Shown piece after piece: positions 34,923 to 44,207 of a stretch of 64,000 bases of DNA. Numbering within the stretch: position 1 is the stretch's first letter; every line of letters starts with the position of its first letter. The notes under the pieces were generated by a model. It was not told the DNA's origin. It was given only the letters and a program-made list of their open reading frames with translations, and did not search any database. Origin of the DNA: Gelatiniphilus marinus. GTDB taxonomy: Bacteria; Bacteroidota; Bacteroidia; Flavobacteriales; Flavobacteriaceae. A program made the position numbers and the translations under genes. The stretch lies in the NCBI RefSeq assembly GCF_042678305.1, contig NZ_JBHUDT010000001.1; one strand, given 5' to 3'.

Positions 34923-35606
34923 ATGTCGAACCCTATTTTACAACTAAAAGATGCTGCCATTTACCAAGGCGACAGTTTGGTGCTTGCCAACGTTAATGTA
35001 GAAATAAACAAAGGCGATTTTGTGTATTTAATTGGAAAAACAGGAACTGGAAAAAGTAGTTTTATGAAAACGCTTTATGGCGATTTGCCTTTAACCGAAG
35101 GCGAAGGGCAGATTGTAGATTACAATTTAAAAACCCTTAAAGAAAAAGAAATCCCTTTTTTACGACGGAAATTGGGCGTGGTATTCCAAGATTTTAAATT
35201 ACTTACAGACAGAACGGTAAACGATAACCTGCTTTTTGTTTTAAAGGCCACGGGCTGGAAAGATAAAAAGGAAATGAAGTTACGGGTTGAAGAAGTTTTA
35301 GATAAAGTAGATATGAAAACCAAAGGGTTTAAATACCCGCACGAACTTTCTGGTGGCGAGCAACAGCGCATTGCTATTGCAAGAGCTTTACTAAATAACC
35401 CAGAATTAATACTCGCTGACGAACCCACGGGCAATCTAGATCCGCAAACCAGCGTTGAAGTGATGGAGGTTCTGCAAGACATTAATAAAAACGGCAACAC
35501 TATTTTAATGGCAACCCACGATTATGCTTTGCTACTTAAATACCCAAGCAAAACGTTAAAGTGCGATGATAACGCGGTTTATGAGGTGGTGCAGCGCAAG
35601 GGGTAG
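34923..35606 (+). CDS. ftsE: Cell-division ATP-binding protein FtsE
   Basis: ABC-type ATPase of 227 residues that with FtsX couples ATP hydrolysis to peptidoglycan hydrolase activation at the septum. Walker A is LIGKTGTGKSS near residue 37, the Q-loop is FQDFKLL near residue 89, the signature is ELSGGEQQRIAIARAL near residue 141 and Walker B ILADEPTGNLDP follows. No ftsX adjoins it; in many Bacteroidota the two are apart. A methyltransferase gene begins 14 bases downstream and may be cotranscribed. Confidence 0.93.
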   Translation: MSNPILQLKDAAIYQGDSLVLANVNVEINKGDFVYLIGKTGTGKSSFMKTLYGDLPLTEGEGQIVDYNLKTLKEKEIPFLRRKLGVVFQDFKLLTDRTVNDNLLFVLKATGWKDKKEMKLRVEEVLDKVDMKTKGFKYPHELSGGEQQRIAIARALLNNPELILADEPTGNLDPQTSVEVMEVLQDINKNGNTILMATHDYALLLKYPSKTLKCDDNAVYEVVQRKG

Positions 35607-35620
35607 TTTTACTAAAAAAT

Positions 35621-36607
35621 ATGCGATTAATAACTATAGATGACTTTATTGATTTATATGCAAAATTAAAACAAAGAGGTTTAAGTTTCATTGTTTCGAA
35701 ATTTAGTTTCCACAAAATTAGGCGAACCAAAAGTGCATTTAACCAAGTGGATATTGATGCTTCAAATTGGTGGGCAATACCAAAAGTTAAGCAGAGATGG
35801 AATGCTATGATTACCTCCAATGAATATATTGAATATGAAGAATTTGTAGTTAAAAACTTCCTGAACAACAACCAAAGATTAAAAATGCTATCTATTGGCA
35901 GCGGCATTTGTAGCCATGAATTGAAATTTGCAAAATATAAAAACTTTGAAGACATACTATGCTTGGATATTTCAGATAAACTTTTAAAAAAAGCAAAAGA
36001 TACAGCTACCCAACAAAATTTAAACAACATTACATTTAAAGCTCTGGATATATATGATTTTGAGTTTCCTGAAAATTACTACGACATTGTTTTTTTTCAT
36101 GCCTCGCTACACCATTTTAAAAACATAGATCATTTAATTGGAACATTAGTAAACAGAACTCTAAAAAAAAACGGTAAATTAATAATTAATGAGTTTGTTG
36201 GGGCAAACAGGCTACAGTTTCCTGAGCATCAATTAAAGGCAATAAACACAGCCTTAAAAATGCTTCCAAAAAAATTCAAGAAAAGATACAAATCAAGTTT
36301 TTACAAAAAAAGAGTTTATGGCTCGGGCTTGTTGAGAATGATAATTGCCGACCCATCTGAATGTGTGGAATCTAAAAACATTTTACCTGTTATCCATAAA
36401 TACTACAAAACCATTTACGAAGCCCCCTATGGAGGCAACATACTAATGACGTTGCTCAAGGACTTATCGCAGCATTTTATAAATTTGGATCTTGAAAAAA
36501 AAGCCTTGTTGGATAGATTATTTGAGTTTGAAGATAATTATATAAAAAACCATGCAAGCGATTTTGTTTTTGGAATTTACCAAACCACAAAAAAAACAGA
36601 TAATTAA
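35621..36607 (+). CDS. SAM-dependent methyltransferase of the surface-glycan cluster
   Basis: A 328-residue methyltransferase with motif I MLSIGSGICSHELKFAKY near residue 89, ILCLDISDKLLKKAK near residue 106 and motif IV YYDIVFFHASLHHFKNID near residue 146. It is soluble and begins the plus-strand half of a glycan gene block; the next gene starts six bases after its stop. Methylation of a sugar or lipid of the glycan is a reasonable guess. Its A+T content is higher than that of ftsE before it. Confidence 0.85.
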   Translation: MRLITIDDFIDLYAKLKQRGLSFIVSKFSFHKIRRTKSAFNQVDIDASNWWAIPKVKQRWNAMITSNEYIEYEEFVVKNFLNNNQRLKMLSIGSGICSHELKFAKYKNFEDILCLDISDKLLKKAKDTATQQNLNNITFKALDIYDFEFPENYYDIVFFHASLHHFKNIDHLIGTLVNRTLKKNGKLIINEFVGANRLQFPEHQLKAINTALKMLPKKFKKRYKSSFYKKRVYGSGLLRMIIADPSECVESKNILPVIHKYYKTIYEAPYGGNILMTLLKDLSQHFINLDLEKKALLDRLFEFEDNYIKNHASDFVFGIYQTTKKTDN

Positions 36608-36613
36608 CCTAAT

Positions 36614-37465
36614 ATGCTATCAATTTTAATACCAGTTTACAACTGCCATATAACCCCTTTAGCAAAAGAACTTTACAGGCAAGTTTTAGACTGTGGTATT
36701 AATTTCGAAATATTGGTTTACGACGATGCATCTACACATAATGTTGCCAACAACAAAACAATAAACCAATTTAAAAACACAACCTTTAAAATACTTCCTG
36801 AAAACATTGGCCGAAGTGCCATAAGAAATTTGTTAGCACTTAACGCAAAACACGAATGGTTGTTGTTTTTAGACGCAGACACGTTTCCTGTAAACAAAGA
36901 TTTTATAAGGCAATATCTATCTAATTTAAATTATAATATTGTAGTTGGCGGAATAGCTGTTTCAAAAAAACCAAAAAAAAAAGCCTGCAAGCTCCGATGG
37001 CTATTTACAAAAAAGAGAGAGACAAAAGAAAATTCTTCAGCAAACTTTATAATTAAAAAAAGTGTATTTAAAACCTTTCCTTTTGATGAATCCATAAAAA
37101 AATACGGCTACGAAGATGTGTTGTTTTTTAACACTTTAAAAAAAAACAAAGAATATGTTCACAATATTGAAAACCAAGTATATCATAATACCGAAGAAGG
37201 TGCTGATTCTTTTTTAAAAAAAACCGAAACTGCTATTGAAAACCTTTTGTATTTACAGAAAAACAATAAAATTGAAAATGAGTGGTCTAAAATACTACAA
37301 TACTATTATAAATTAGAAGCATTAAAATTAACCCAATTTACGGCTTATTTATTTTTGGCATTAAAAAGTTTATTGGTAAAAAACCTAAACTCTTCCAACC
37401 CATCGTTATTATTGTTTGATTTTTATAGATTAGGCTATTTTTGCTTAATAAAAAAGAGCCCATGA
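36614..37465 (+). CDS. Family 2 glycosyltransferase (first)
   Basis: GT-A fold transferase of 283 residues with the nucleotide-sugar-binding SILIPVYNC N-terminus, VYDDAS near residue 35, the metal-binding DADTF motif near residue 93 and a C-terminal GYEDVLFFNTL motif (a variant of the usual ED acceptor-side motif). It probably adds one sugar to a lipid-linked glycan at the inner face of the inner membrane. Its stop overlaps the next start by four bases (ATGA). Confidence 0.88.
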   Translation: MLSILIPVYNCHITPLAKELYRQVLDCGINFEILVYDDASTHNVANNKTINQFKNTTFKILPENIGRSAIRNLLALNAKHEWLLFLDADTFPVNKDFIRQYLSNLNYNIVVGGIAVSKKPKKKACKLRWLFTKKRETKENSSANFIIKKSVFKTFPFDESIKKYGYEDVLFFNTLKKNKEYVHNIENQVYHNTEEGADSFLKKTETAIENLLYLQKNNKIENEWSKILQYYYKLEALKLTQFTAYLFLALKSLLVKNLNSSNPSLLLFDFYRLGYFCLIKKSP

Positions 37466-38406
37466 AACCTTTTTTCTCAGTTATAATACCTTTATTTAAC
37501 AAAGAAGCCTTTATTGAAGCTACTTTAAAAAGTGTTATTGAGCAATCCTTTAAAGATTTTGAGGTTATTGTTGTTAACGATGGCAGTACGGATAGCAGTT
37601 TAAAACGGGCACAATTAGTACAAGACGATAGAATAGCAATAATTACCATAGCTAATTCTGGCTTATCTGTAGCCAGAAATACCGGTATTAAAAATGCAAA
37701 TGCAAGTAACATAACCTTTATTGATGCCGACGACCTTTGGCTAAAGCACCATTTAGAGCAATTGCACGATTTAATTCATCTTTACCCAAACATGGGGCTA
37801 TATGCAACTGGATATACCCTGCAAAAATCCAATACTAAATTTCACAGGGCGCACTTTAATGATTTACCAGAAAACTTTGTTGGTGTTGTGCCTAATTTTT
37901 TTAAGCATTCCTTACAACATTGTATAGCTTGGGTAGGGTCCATTTGTATTCCAAAACATGTTTTTGATACCATTGGAAATTTCGATCCTGAAATTTATTC
38001 TGAACAAGACACCGATTTATATATAAGAATAGCGCTTAAATACGATATAGCTTTAGATAACAGTTCGGTAAGTGCTATTTATAACAGGACAATGGATGAT
38101 AACATGTCTAACTTCACGCAAAAGAAAAAGATTCCTAAATTTTTATATGCCTACAAAGATATAGAATCTACAAACTTTCATTTAAAAAAATATTTGGATT
38201 TAAACAGATTTTCTACGCTTGTATTCTTTAAATTATCGACTAATAAAGTTTTAGAGAAAGCACTAGTTAAAGATATAGACTTGAACAATTTAAATAGAAT
38301 ACAACGCCTTTTAATTTATTTGCCGAACGGCACTTTACGCTTTTTGTTTAATATTAAAACCAAACTCAAATTAAATCCTTTAATTGTTTTTAGGTCTAAA
38401 ATTTAA
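37462..38406 (+). CDS. Family 2 glycosyltransferase (second)
   Basis: GT-A transferase, 314 residues from the ATG at 37462. The start was chosen because it forms the ATGA overlap with the previous gene and gives a standard KPFFSVIIPLFNKEAFIE beginning; a TTG seven codons upstream is less likely. Seen are VVNDGSTD, the DADDLW metal motif and YSEQDTDLYIRIALKY, the acceptor-binding ED variant. It ends tail to tail with the GT4 gene, whose stop shares its bases. Confidence 0.9.
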   Translation: MKPFFSVIIPLFNKEAFIEATLKSVIEQSFKDFEVIVVNDGSTDSSLKRAQLVQDDRIAIITIANSGLSVARNTGIKNANASNITFIDADDLWLKHHLEQLHDLIHLYPNMGLYATGYTLQKSNTKFHRAHFNDLPENFVGVVPNFFKHSLQHCIAWVGSICIPKHVFDTIGNFDPEIYSEQDTDLYIRIALKYDIALDNSSVSAIYNRTMDDNMSNFTQKKKIPKFLYAYKDIESTNFHLKKYLDLNRFSTLVFFKLSTNKVLEKALVKDIDLNNLNRIQRLLIYLPNGTLRFLFNIKTKLKLNPLIVFRSKI

Positions 38407-39488
38407 TTGGATTCTAGTGCATTTTTCCATTTTTGAGAAATACTTTCCAAAGTAAAATTCTGGACACTTTCTACCGCATTTGCTCTAAACTTTTTTAAAG
38501 TTTCTTTTTCGTATGTAATTTTCTGCAAAGCAAAACTCAGTTCATTTACATTGTAGGTTTCCAACAACAACCCATTAACATTATTTATTATAATTTCTGA
38601 TGGCCCCGTTTCGCAATTAATGGCTACAACTGGTGTGCCGCACGCCAAAGATTCGGCCAAAACCAATCCAAATCCCTCATAATAACTAGTTAATATAGTG
38701 CAAATTGCATGTTTCATATAAACATAAGGATTCTTGGTAAATGGTTTAAATATAACGTGGTCATTAATTTTTAAATCTTCAATTTGTTTCTCGTACAATT
38801 CCCTGTCGTCTCCCTCGCCCAAAAGTATTAATTTGATACCGTTCATGTAAATTTTAGATTTACTATATGCACGAATTAACAATTTAATGTTTTTACATTT
38901 TTCATCAAATCTGCCACAGAATAAAATATATTTGTACGCGGTTTCAAATGGTTTATTAGCCATATTATTTATAGCATCGATATCTACCGCATTTGGTATG
39001 CACAATAATTTGTTTTGATTATAAAACTGTTTTAAAAAAACCAATAATCCATCGCTAACTGTTATTATTTTAAAGGCGTTACTTAGCAACCATTTTTTTA
39101 AGTAGGTGCTTTTAATGATTTCCTGTTTATAAGAAGCGCTATGTACCACATACAAAACCTTAAAGTTTCTATAAATATATTTGCATACAGCAAGTTCGTT
39201 TAACAAACCACTGGTTCTTAAACGGTTATCTATTACGGCATCAAACTTATTGTCCTTTAAATATTTTCTGAATAAAATTGTTCTTTTTATTTTACCAAAA
39301 AACGTGTTGTTTTTGTCTTTTAATTTTCCCAGGTTGAAAATGGTTCCTTTATAATCAAACACTATAATATTGGAAATTAATACAATATGTACCTTGTAAC
39401 CCAATTTGGATAGTATGATGGATTGCATTGCGGCGGCTTTTTCGGCTCCCCCAATCCCTAAAGATGTTGTAACAATACAAATTTTCAT
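38403..39488 (-). CDS. Family 4 glycosyltransferase
   Basis: GT-B fold retaining glycosyltransferase of 361 residues. N-terminal TTSLGIGGAEKAA glycine loop, central VIFKPFTKNPYVYM and the C-terminal TSYYEGFGLVLAESLACGTPVVA motif with the EX7E glutamates (near residue 262) identify GT4. It is in the minus-strand half of the glycan block, six bases after the EptA-like gene stop. The donor and acceptor sugars are unknown. Confidence 0.92.
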   Translation of the reverse strand: MKICIVTTSLGIGGAEKAAAMQSIILSKLGYKVHIVLISNIIVFDYKGTIFNLGKLKDKNNTFFGKIKRTILFRKYLKDNKFDAVIDNRLRTSGLLNELAVCKYIYRNFKVLYVVHSASYKQEIIKSTYLKKWLLSNAFKIITVSDGLLVFLKQFYNQNKLLCIPNAVDIDAINNMANKPFETAYKYILFCGRFDEKCKNIKLLIRAYSKSKIYMNGIKLILLGEGDDRELYEKQIEDLKINDHVIFKPFTKNPYVYMKHAICTILTSYYEGFGLVLAESLACGTPVVAINCETGPSEIIINNVNGLLLETYNVNELSFALQKITYEKETLKKFRANAVESVQNFTLESISQKWKNALESN

Positions 39489-39494
39489 AACATC

Positions 39495-41123
39495 TTAGTT
39501 TTTATTTTCAATGGCGTACAACGAATCGTAATCTTTATTATTCAAAATAATTCTTTTTCGCTTTTTAAATGATTTACTGAAAATACTCTTTTCCAAATTA
39601 ACGTATTTACTTTCAACTCCGCATAAATGGGCGATGCTATGAAACAAGTCATCTGTCATGTAAGGTCTGTCTAAATCAATTTCAACCGGATTGCTTTGTT
39701 TATAGCTGCCCGATTGCCACAATAAAAAAGGTATTTGAAACATGGGCAAGGTACCAACATCATCATTATGTCCAGCAAAGCTTATGGTATGATATACTTC
39801 TTCTCCATGATCGGAAAAATAAAGAACAAAACTCTCTGAATTTTGGTTTTTAATTTTGTCTATAATATGGTTTACAATAAAATCATTATAAAGCACTGCA
39901 TTATCATATGCATTAATGGTTTCATACTCTTTTTTATACCTAGCTATATTATTTTTTGGTTTTCCTTTAAAAACATTGAATGTGTCGGGATATTTATTTT
40001 CGTAATAGAAATGAGTTCCTTTTAAATGTATAAACACTACTTTACTTTTATCAATATCATGGTTGGTTATGTCGTTTAACGTATCAAATATTACCTCATC
40101 ATATAGATTCAATCCCTCGGTGTCTTGAGTATTTAAATAAAATTTGTTTTTGCACGCGTAAACCAATTTGGTAATTTCGGTTTCGGCAAACCCTACGGGT
40201 TGTTGGTTGGATACCCAATAGGTTTCATAGTTTGCCGCATTTAAAAGCTGTACAATGGAGCCTTGGTGTGTTGAAGACTGTTCGTGATTTTGCAAGCTAA
40301 AAGCTTTAGTTAAAGAGGCTGTTGTTCCGGCATGCGGACTTATAACATCTTTAAAGACACTTAAACCCTCTTGCTTTGATAGCAATGGGTTTGTTTTTCT
40401 GTAATAACCATACAACGACATATTGTTACTTGTGGTGGACTCACCTATTATTACAACATACAGCTTGTTTTTATTATTATTTGCTGTTTTTGTGTTGTTG
40501 AAAATTCCTTTTTCACTTTTATAAGCACTAGCATTTACAACACCAGATTCATAATACACTACATAAAAGGATTTAAGCAATAAATAAGGTAAGTTTTGAT
40601 GCCTTAACGGTGTTGCTTTTAAAACAAATAAAACCACAATTAAACTTAACACTAATGGTATAGCGCCAAAAACCGGTTTTTTAACATATAACAGTTTTTT
40701 GTTGTTTGCCAGAATACTTATAATAACCAACAGAAGCAAAAAGAGACCATAAACAATTATGTAGGCATCTAGATAAAAAGAAAGAAACTCTTTAACTTCT
40801 ATATTATTGGTTTCTAATAAAACATAAATAGCAGATGGTGATATATCTACATTAAAAATATAATAATAGGAAGTTTCAAAAAACAATGTCATATTAAAAA
40901 GGACAAATACAACATTGAAATAAAAAATCCCTGTTTTTTTACTATTTAAAAAGCAAAGCGGAATTATTAAAATTAATGCAAATGAAATGTTTTCAACAAA
41001 ATTTAATAATCTTTGAAACCCAAATTCACTAAATATTAATTCAAAAGCAAAAGTTATTATAATAGAAATTACAAACAACAATTCTATGCTAAGTTTTTTT
41101 TTACTCCTGTTATTTAGCAGCAT
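39495..41123 (-). CDS. EptA-like phosphoethanolamine transferase / sulfatase-superfamily membrane enzyme
   Basis: Integral membrane enzyme of about 542 residues with five N-terminal membrane helices and a periplasmic alkaline-phosphatase-type domain. The domain has the nucleophile region IGESTTSNNMSLYGYYR, HLKGTHFYYENKYP and the metal site YFSDHGEEVYHT, as in lipid A or glycan phosphoethanolamine transferases. I prefer the ATG at 41123, which overlaps the flippase stop by 14 bases; an earlier in-frame start would overlap it by 83 bases. In this cluster it probably decorates the exported glycan or lipid A. Confidence 0.85.
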   Translation of the reverse strand: MLLNNRSKKKLSIELLFVISIIITFAFELIFSEFGFQRLLNFVENISFALILIIPLCFLNSKKTGIFYFNVVFVLFNMTLFFETSYYYIFNVDISPSAIYVLLETNNIEVKEFLSFYLDAYIIVYGLFLLLLVIISILANNKKLLYVKKPVFGAIPLVLSLIVVLFVLKATPLRHQNLPYLLLKSFYVVYYESGVVNASAYKSEKGIFNNTKTANNNKNKLYVVIIGESTTSNNMSLYGYYRKTNPLLSKQEGLSVFKDVISPHAGTTASLTKAFSLQNHEQSSTHQGSIVQLLNAANYETYWVSNQQPVGFAETEITKLVYACKNKFYLNTQDTEGLNLYDEVIFDTLNDITNHDIDKSKVVFIHLKGTHFYYENKYPDTFNVFKGKPKNNIARYKKEYETINAYDNAVLYNDFIVNHIIDKIKNQNSESFVLYFSDHGEEVYHTISFAGHNDDVGTLPMFQIPFLLWQSGSYKQSNPVEIDLDRPYMTDDLFHSIAHLCGVESKYVNLEKSIFSKSFKKRKRIILNNKDYDSLYAIENKN

Positions 41124-42405
41124 GTCTCTTGAATAATTCATTTTTAAAAACATAAAACATAAGCAATGTATAAAATATATAGCTAAAAGCATGAGCCTTA
41201 ACTGCTCCTAAAACACTCAAGTAATTTACCAAATAGATGCTTGACAAATAAATAAGTGCCATCAATATTATTTCGCAAGTTAAATATTTGAATATCATTT
41301 TTTTTGCAAAAAACTGGTATGCCATTGTGAGCGATATTATTCTAAAAAAATCTCCAATAAGTTGCCAACCAAATAATTCTTGCATGCTTAAAAACTCATT
41401 AGTAAAGACAACTCGAATTATAAAAAACCTAAGAAAATAAATACCTATAAAGCCCAACAATACTACTGGTAAAATACTTTTATAAAAATTTGAAACAATG
41501 CTTTTAAACCTTGTGTTATTTAGGTCTTCTGATAATGTTGGCAACAAATATATATTAAACAAGGTATAAATAAATAACATGTAATAATTAGATATTTTTC
41601 TTGTTGCTTCCCAATAACCTGCTTCTGAGACTCCAACAGTATCGATAATATGATTTCTAATCAATAAAAATATAATAGGAAACATGACTCCTGAAAATAA
41701 AGTCATTGAAAAAAAAGATGTAATTTTAAGCACATAAGGTTTTGAAGTTGAAACGAAACTAATGTTTTTGATTATTTTATATGCTAACTTAATCCTTGTT
41801 AAAAGTGACAAAAAAAGAATAAAGGGTGTTAATACAATAGAGAGCAATGCGCCATCTAACTGGTTTCTGCCCATTAAAAAAACGATTAACAATGCAGAAA
41901 ACACATACCCTACTATATTAATTACAACTAAATCCTTAATTTTTTTTAAACCCGTAATTACTGCTATAAAAAAAATGTGCAAAGCAAAAAAAGGCATCAT
42001 TACACCTGATACCTTAAACAAAATAGAATATTTGAACGTACCGAACACAAATTGACTTAATGAGCTAGAAAACAAAAGAAGAATAAATGCTGTTAAGACG
42101 CCAATACCAAGTGAAATTAAAAACCCAGCAGAGACTACTTTTTTAAATTGAAGCTTGTTGCCCTTAGATTCGGCTATGTATTTAACAATGCCATTTTGGA
42201 GGCCTAAAGCAGATAAGCTCTCAAAAGATTGCATAAAGTTTGATAAGTTACCCGATAGAGCCATACCAGATGGACCTATAAATACAGCCATAAATTTAGA
42301 CACAGCAAACCCAGTAATTAATTTTGCTAAAACATTTATTGAGTTAAAAGAAACAGCTTTAAACAAAACACTTCTTTTTAGTTGCTCTTTTGCCTGTTTT
42401 AACAT
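41110..42405 (-). CDS. Wzx-type O-antigen/polysaccharide flippase (copy 1)
   Basis: A 431-residue MOP-superfamily transporter with about twelve membrane helices. The N-terminal segment VLAKLITGFAVSKFMAVFIGPSGMALSGNL is characteristic of the WzxE/RfbX-like O-antigen translocases, which move an undecaprenyl-linked glycan unit to the outer leaflet. It is paralogous to the gene 12 bases upstream. The two share the helix-loop motifs (ISNYYMLFIY and ISKYYLMLVS; GDFFRIISLTMAYQFFAKKM and GDFLKVLALVIAYQFLAKKM). Confidence 0.9.
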   Translation of the reverse strand: MLKQAKEQLKRSVLFKAVSFNSINVLAKLITGFAVSKFMAVFIGPSGMALSGNLSNFMQSFESLSALGLQNGIVKYIAESKGNKLQFKKVVSAGFLISLGIGVLTAFILLLFSSSLSQFVFGTFKYSILFKVSGVMMPFFALHIFFIAVITGLKKIKDLVVINIVGYVFSALLIVFLMGRNQLDGALLSIVLTPFILFLSLLTRIKLAYKIIKNISFVSTSKPYVLKITSFFSMTLFSGVMFPIIFLLIRNHIIDTVGVSEAGYWEATRKISNYYMLFIYTLFNIYLLPTLSEDLNNTRFKSIVSNFYKSILPVVLLGFIGIYFLRFFIIRVVFTNEFLSMQELFGWQLIGDFFRIISLTMAYQFFAKKMIFKYLTCEIILMALIYLSSIYLVNYLSVLGAVKAHAFSYIFYTLLMFYVFKNELFKRHAAK

Positions 42406-42417
42406 TAATTATTACAT

Positions 42418-43725
42418 TTAAGTTTTACTGTTTGTAGTATTTTCAACCCCAAAAAGCGAGCTTCCAAATATTAATAAAATTATGCCATAGTACATTAAGT
42501 AGCTTACAAAATGCCCAATAACAGCACCTTTTACGCCAAAAATATCAATAAAATATATACTGGCTATATATAATATTATTATTAAAAATGCTTCGGTTAT
42601 AATGTAATGCCAGAACATTTTTTTTGCTAAAAACTGGTAGGCTATTACCAAAGCCAACACCTTTAAAAAATCGCCCAGCAATTGCCACATAAACAAATCC
42701 TCTACCGGTTTAAACGCTTCAGTAAAAACAAATGTTACTATATATGGCTTAAAAACATATATTAAAAACAGGGCAAGGGCCAACAACGGGATTATGGTTT
42801 TATAAAAGCCGAACACCTCTTTCCTGAATTCTTTAACCGTATCGATTTCAGAAAACCGAGGCAAAATATAAAGGGCCATTAAAGAGCTAACCAACATTAA
42901 GTAATATTTAGATATGCGCGTTATGGCCTCCCAAAAACCGGCATCTTTATATCCTATGTTATCAATGATGTACGATCGAATAGCCAAAGCTACCAAAGGC
43001 AACAAAACAGCCGAAAACAAAGCCATAACCGAGTACGAGCCCAAGCGCTTAAAATAGCCCAAACTTACTTGCCTTACTTGGATAAGCGGTATTAAACTAC
43101 GCCTATTAACAATACCAACCAGAGTAATTAAAAACACCAACGACTCTGCGATTACAACCGATATCAAAGCACCATCTATATTGTTCTGGTATATTAAAAG
43201 CAAGGCTATCGATGCTCCTAAAATCTGGCCGATAATATTTATTACAATAAGTATTTTATATTTTGAAAAGCCATTCATTATCGAAAACGAAAACATATTC
43301 AAAGCATAAAATGGAAGTACTATGGCAAATATTTTAATTACATAAGCGTAGTTATTGTAATTTGGAAAGATGATATTGTTGATGCTTTCGGCATTAAAAT
43401 AACATAAAAGCGATACTATTATTGAAGATGCAAAACCAATATAGTAAACCGTAGAAAGGATTTTGCTTAACCTAACAATATTATCTTTATAGGCTGCTAT
43501 ATACTTTACCGCACCTTTGTAAAACCCTAATATTGCAACAGATTGGACCGAACTAACAAAATTGCGCAAATTGCCAATTAAGGCAAGGCCTTCGGCTCCA
43601 ATAAAAACAGCAATGGCTTTAGATGTTAAAATGCCCGCTATTATCCTGGTTAAAATTGCGGCTGTTTTTAGCGCGGTTACTTTTATTAAAACATTTTTGT
43701 TTATATAATCTATTAATTTTTTCAA
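42418..43725 (-). CDS. Wzx-type O-antigen/polysaccharide flippase (copy 2)
   Basis: Paralogue of the next gene on the strand, 435 residues, about twelve membrane helices, with TRIIAGILTSKAIAVFIGAEGLALIGNL near the N-terminus. It starts with TTG at 43725 and has no clear promoter box in front of it. Tandem flippases are unusual, since one per repeat unit normally suffices; they may export different glycans or one may be redundant. Confidence 0.9.
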   Translation of the reverse strand: MKKLIDYINKNVLIKVTALKTAAILTRIIAGILTSKAIAVFIGAEGLALIGNLRNFVSSVQSVAILGFYKGAVKYIAAYKDNIVRLSKILSTVYYIGFASSIIVSLLCYFNAESINNIIFPNYNNYAYVIKIFAIVLPFYALNMFSFSIMNGFSKYKILIVINIIGQILGASIALLLIYQNNIDGALISVVIAESLVFLITLVGIVNRRSLIPLIQVRQVSLGYFKRLGSYSVMALFSAVLLPLVALAIRSYIIDNIGYKDAGFWEAITRISKYYLMLVSSLMALYILPRFSEIDTVKEFRKEVFGFYKTIIPLLALALFLIYVFKPYIVTFVFTEAFKPVEDLFMWQLLGDFLKVLALVIAYQFLAKKMFWHYIITEAFLIIILYIASIYFIDIFGVKGAVIGHFVSYLMYYGIILLIFGSSLFGVENTTNSKT

Positions 43726-43891
43726 TTAATATGGATTTACATTTCTTTAATATTGGTAAATGTGTTTTTTTCATGCATTGCAAAGCATGTGTTATTTTTG
43801 AATGAGCCAAATATACAAAATCATTTAACGTTTAATGCCAATAATTAGTATAGACAAGTTACTACGGCAGCCAAATAAACATTAATCTGTT

Positions 43892-44131
43892 TTAAGCACG
43901 CTTAAAAAACAAGTAGTACATATTAACCGAGAAAATAGCGGAATTGGCAATAATTATTGGCAAACCCACCCTTAGTGTTGGCATTAAAAACCCATAAATT
44001 ATAAATAAAATACAACCAGCCATATTTACAAACCGCAATGTTTTTACGTTTTTCATGGTAAAAGATATAAGTACCATTAGCGATGCCAAATAGCCAATAT
44101 ACTCTGTTGCTGTTATACCGAATAGTTCCAT
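43892..44131 (-). CDS. Small three-helix membrane protein (YgjV/SemiSWEET-like)
   Basis: A 79-residue protein with three hydrophobic helices: GYLASLMVLISFTM, FVNMAGCILFIIYGFLM and PIIIANSAIFSVNMYYLFF. Size and pattern fit YgjV-type or SemiSWEET-like proteins, the latter being sugar transporters that work as dimers. A first helix ending in charged residues (KNVKTLR) supports this. The function is unknown; proximity to glycan genes does not prove a link. Confidence 0.7.
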   Translation of the reverse strand: MELFGITATEYIGYLASLMVLISFTMKNVKTLRFVNMAGCILFIIYGFLMPTLRVGLPIIIANSAIFSVNMYYLFFKRA

Positions 44132-44207
44132 ATTAAATATCGAAAAAAAAAAAAGAAACCCTATTTAGAATTTCTCTTTAAATAATTTTTTACCACTGCA
44201 ATCCATA

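Noticed and set aside
37441..37461. TTG start for the second family 2 glycosyltransferase
   Set aside because: The ATG at 37462 forms an ATGA overlap with the preceding gene and fits the family start.
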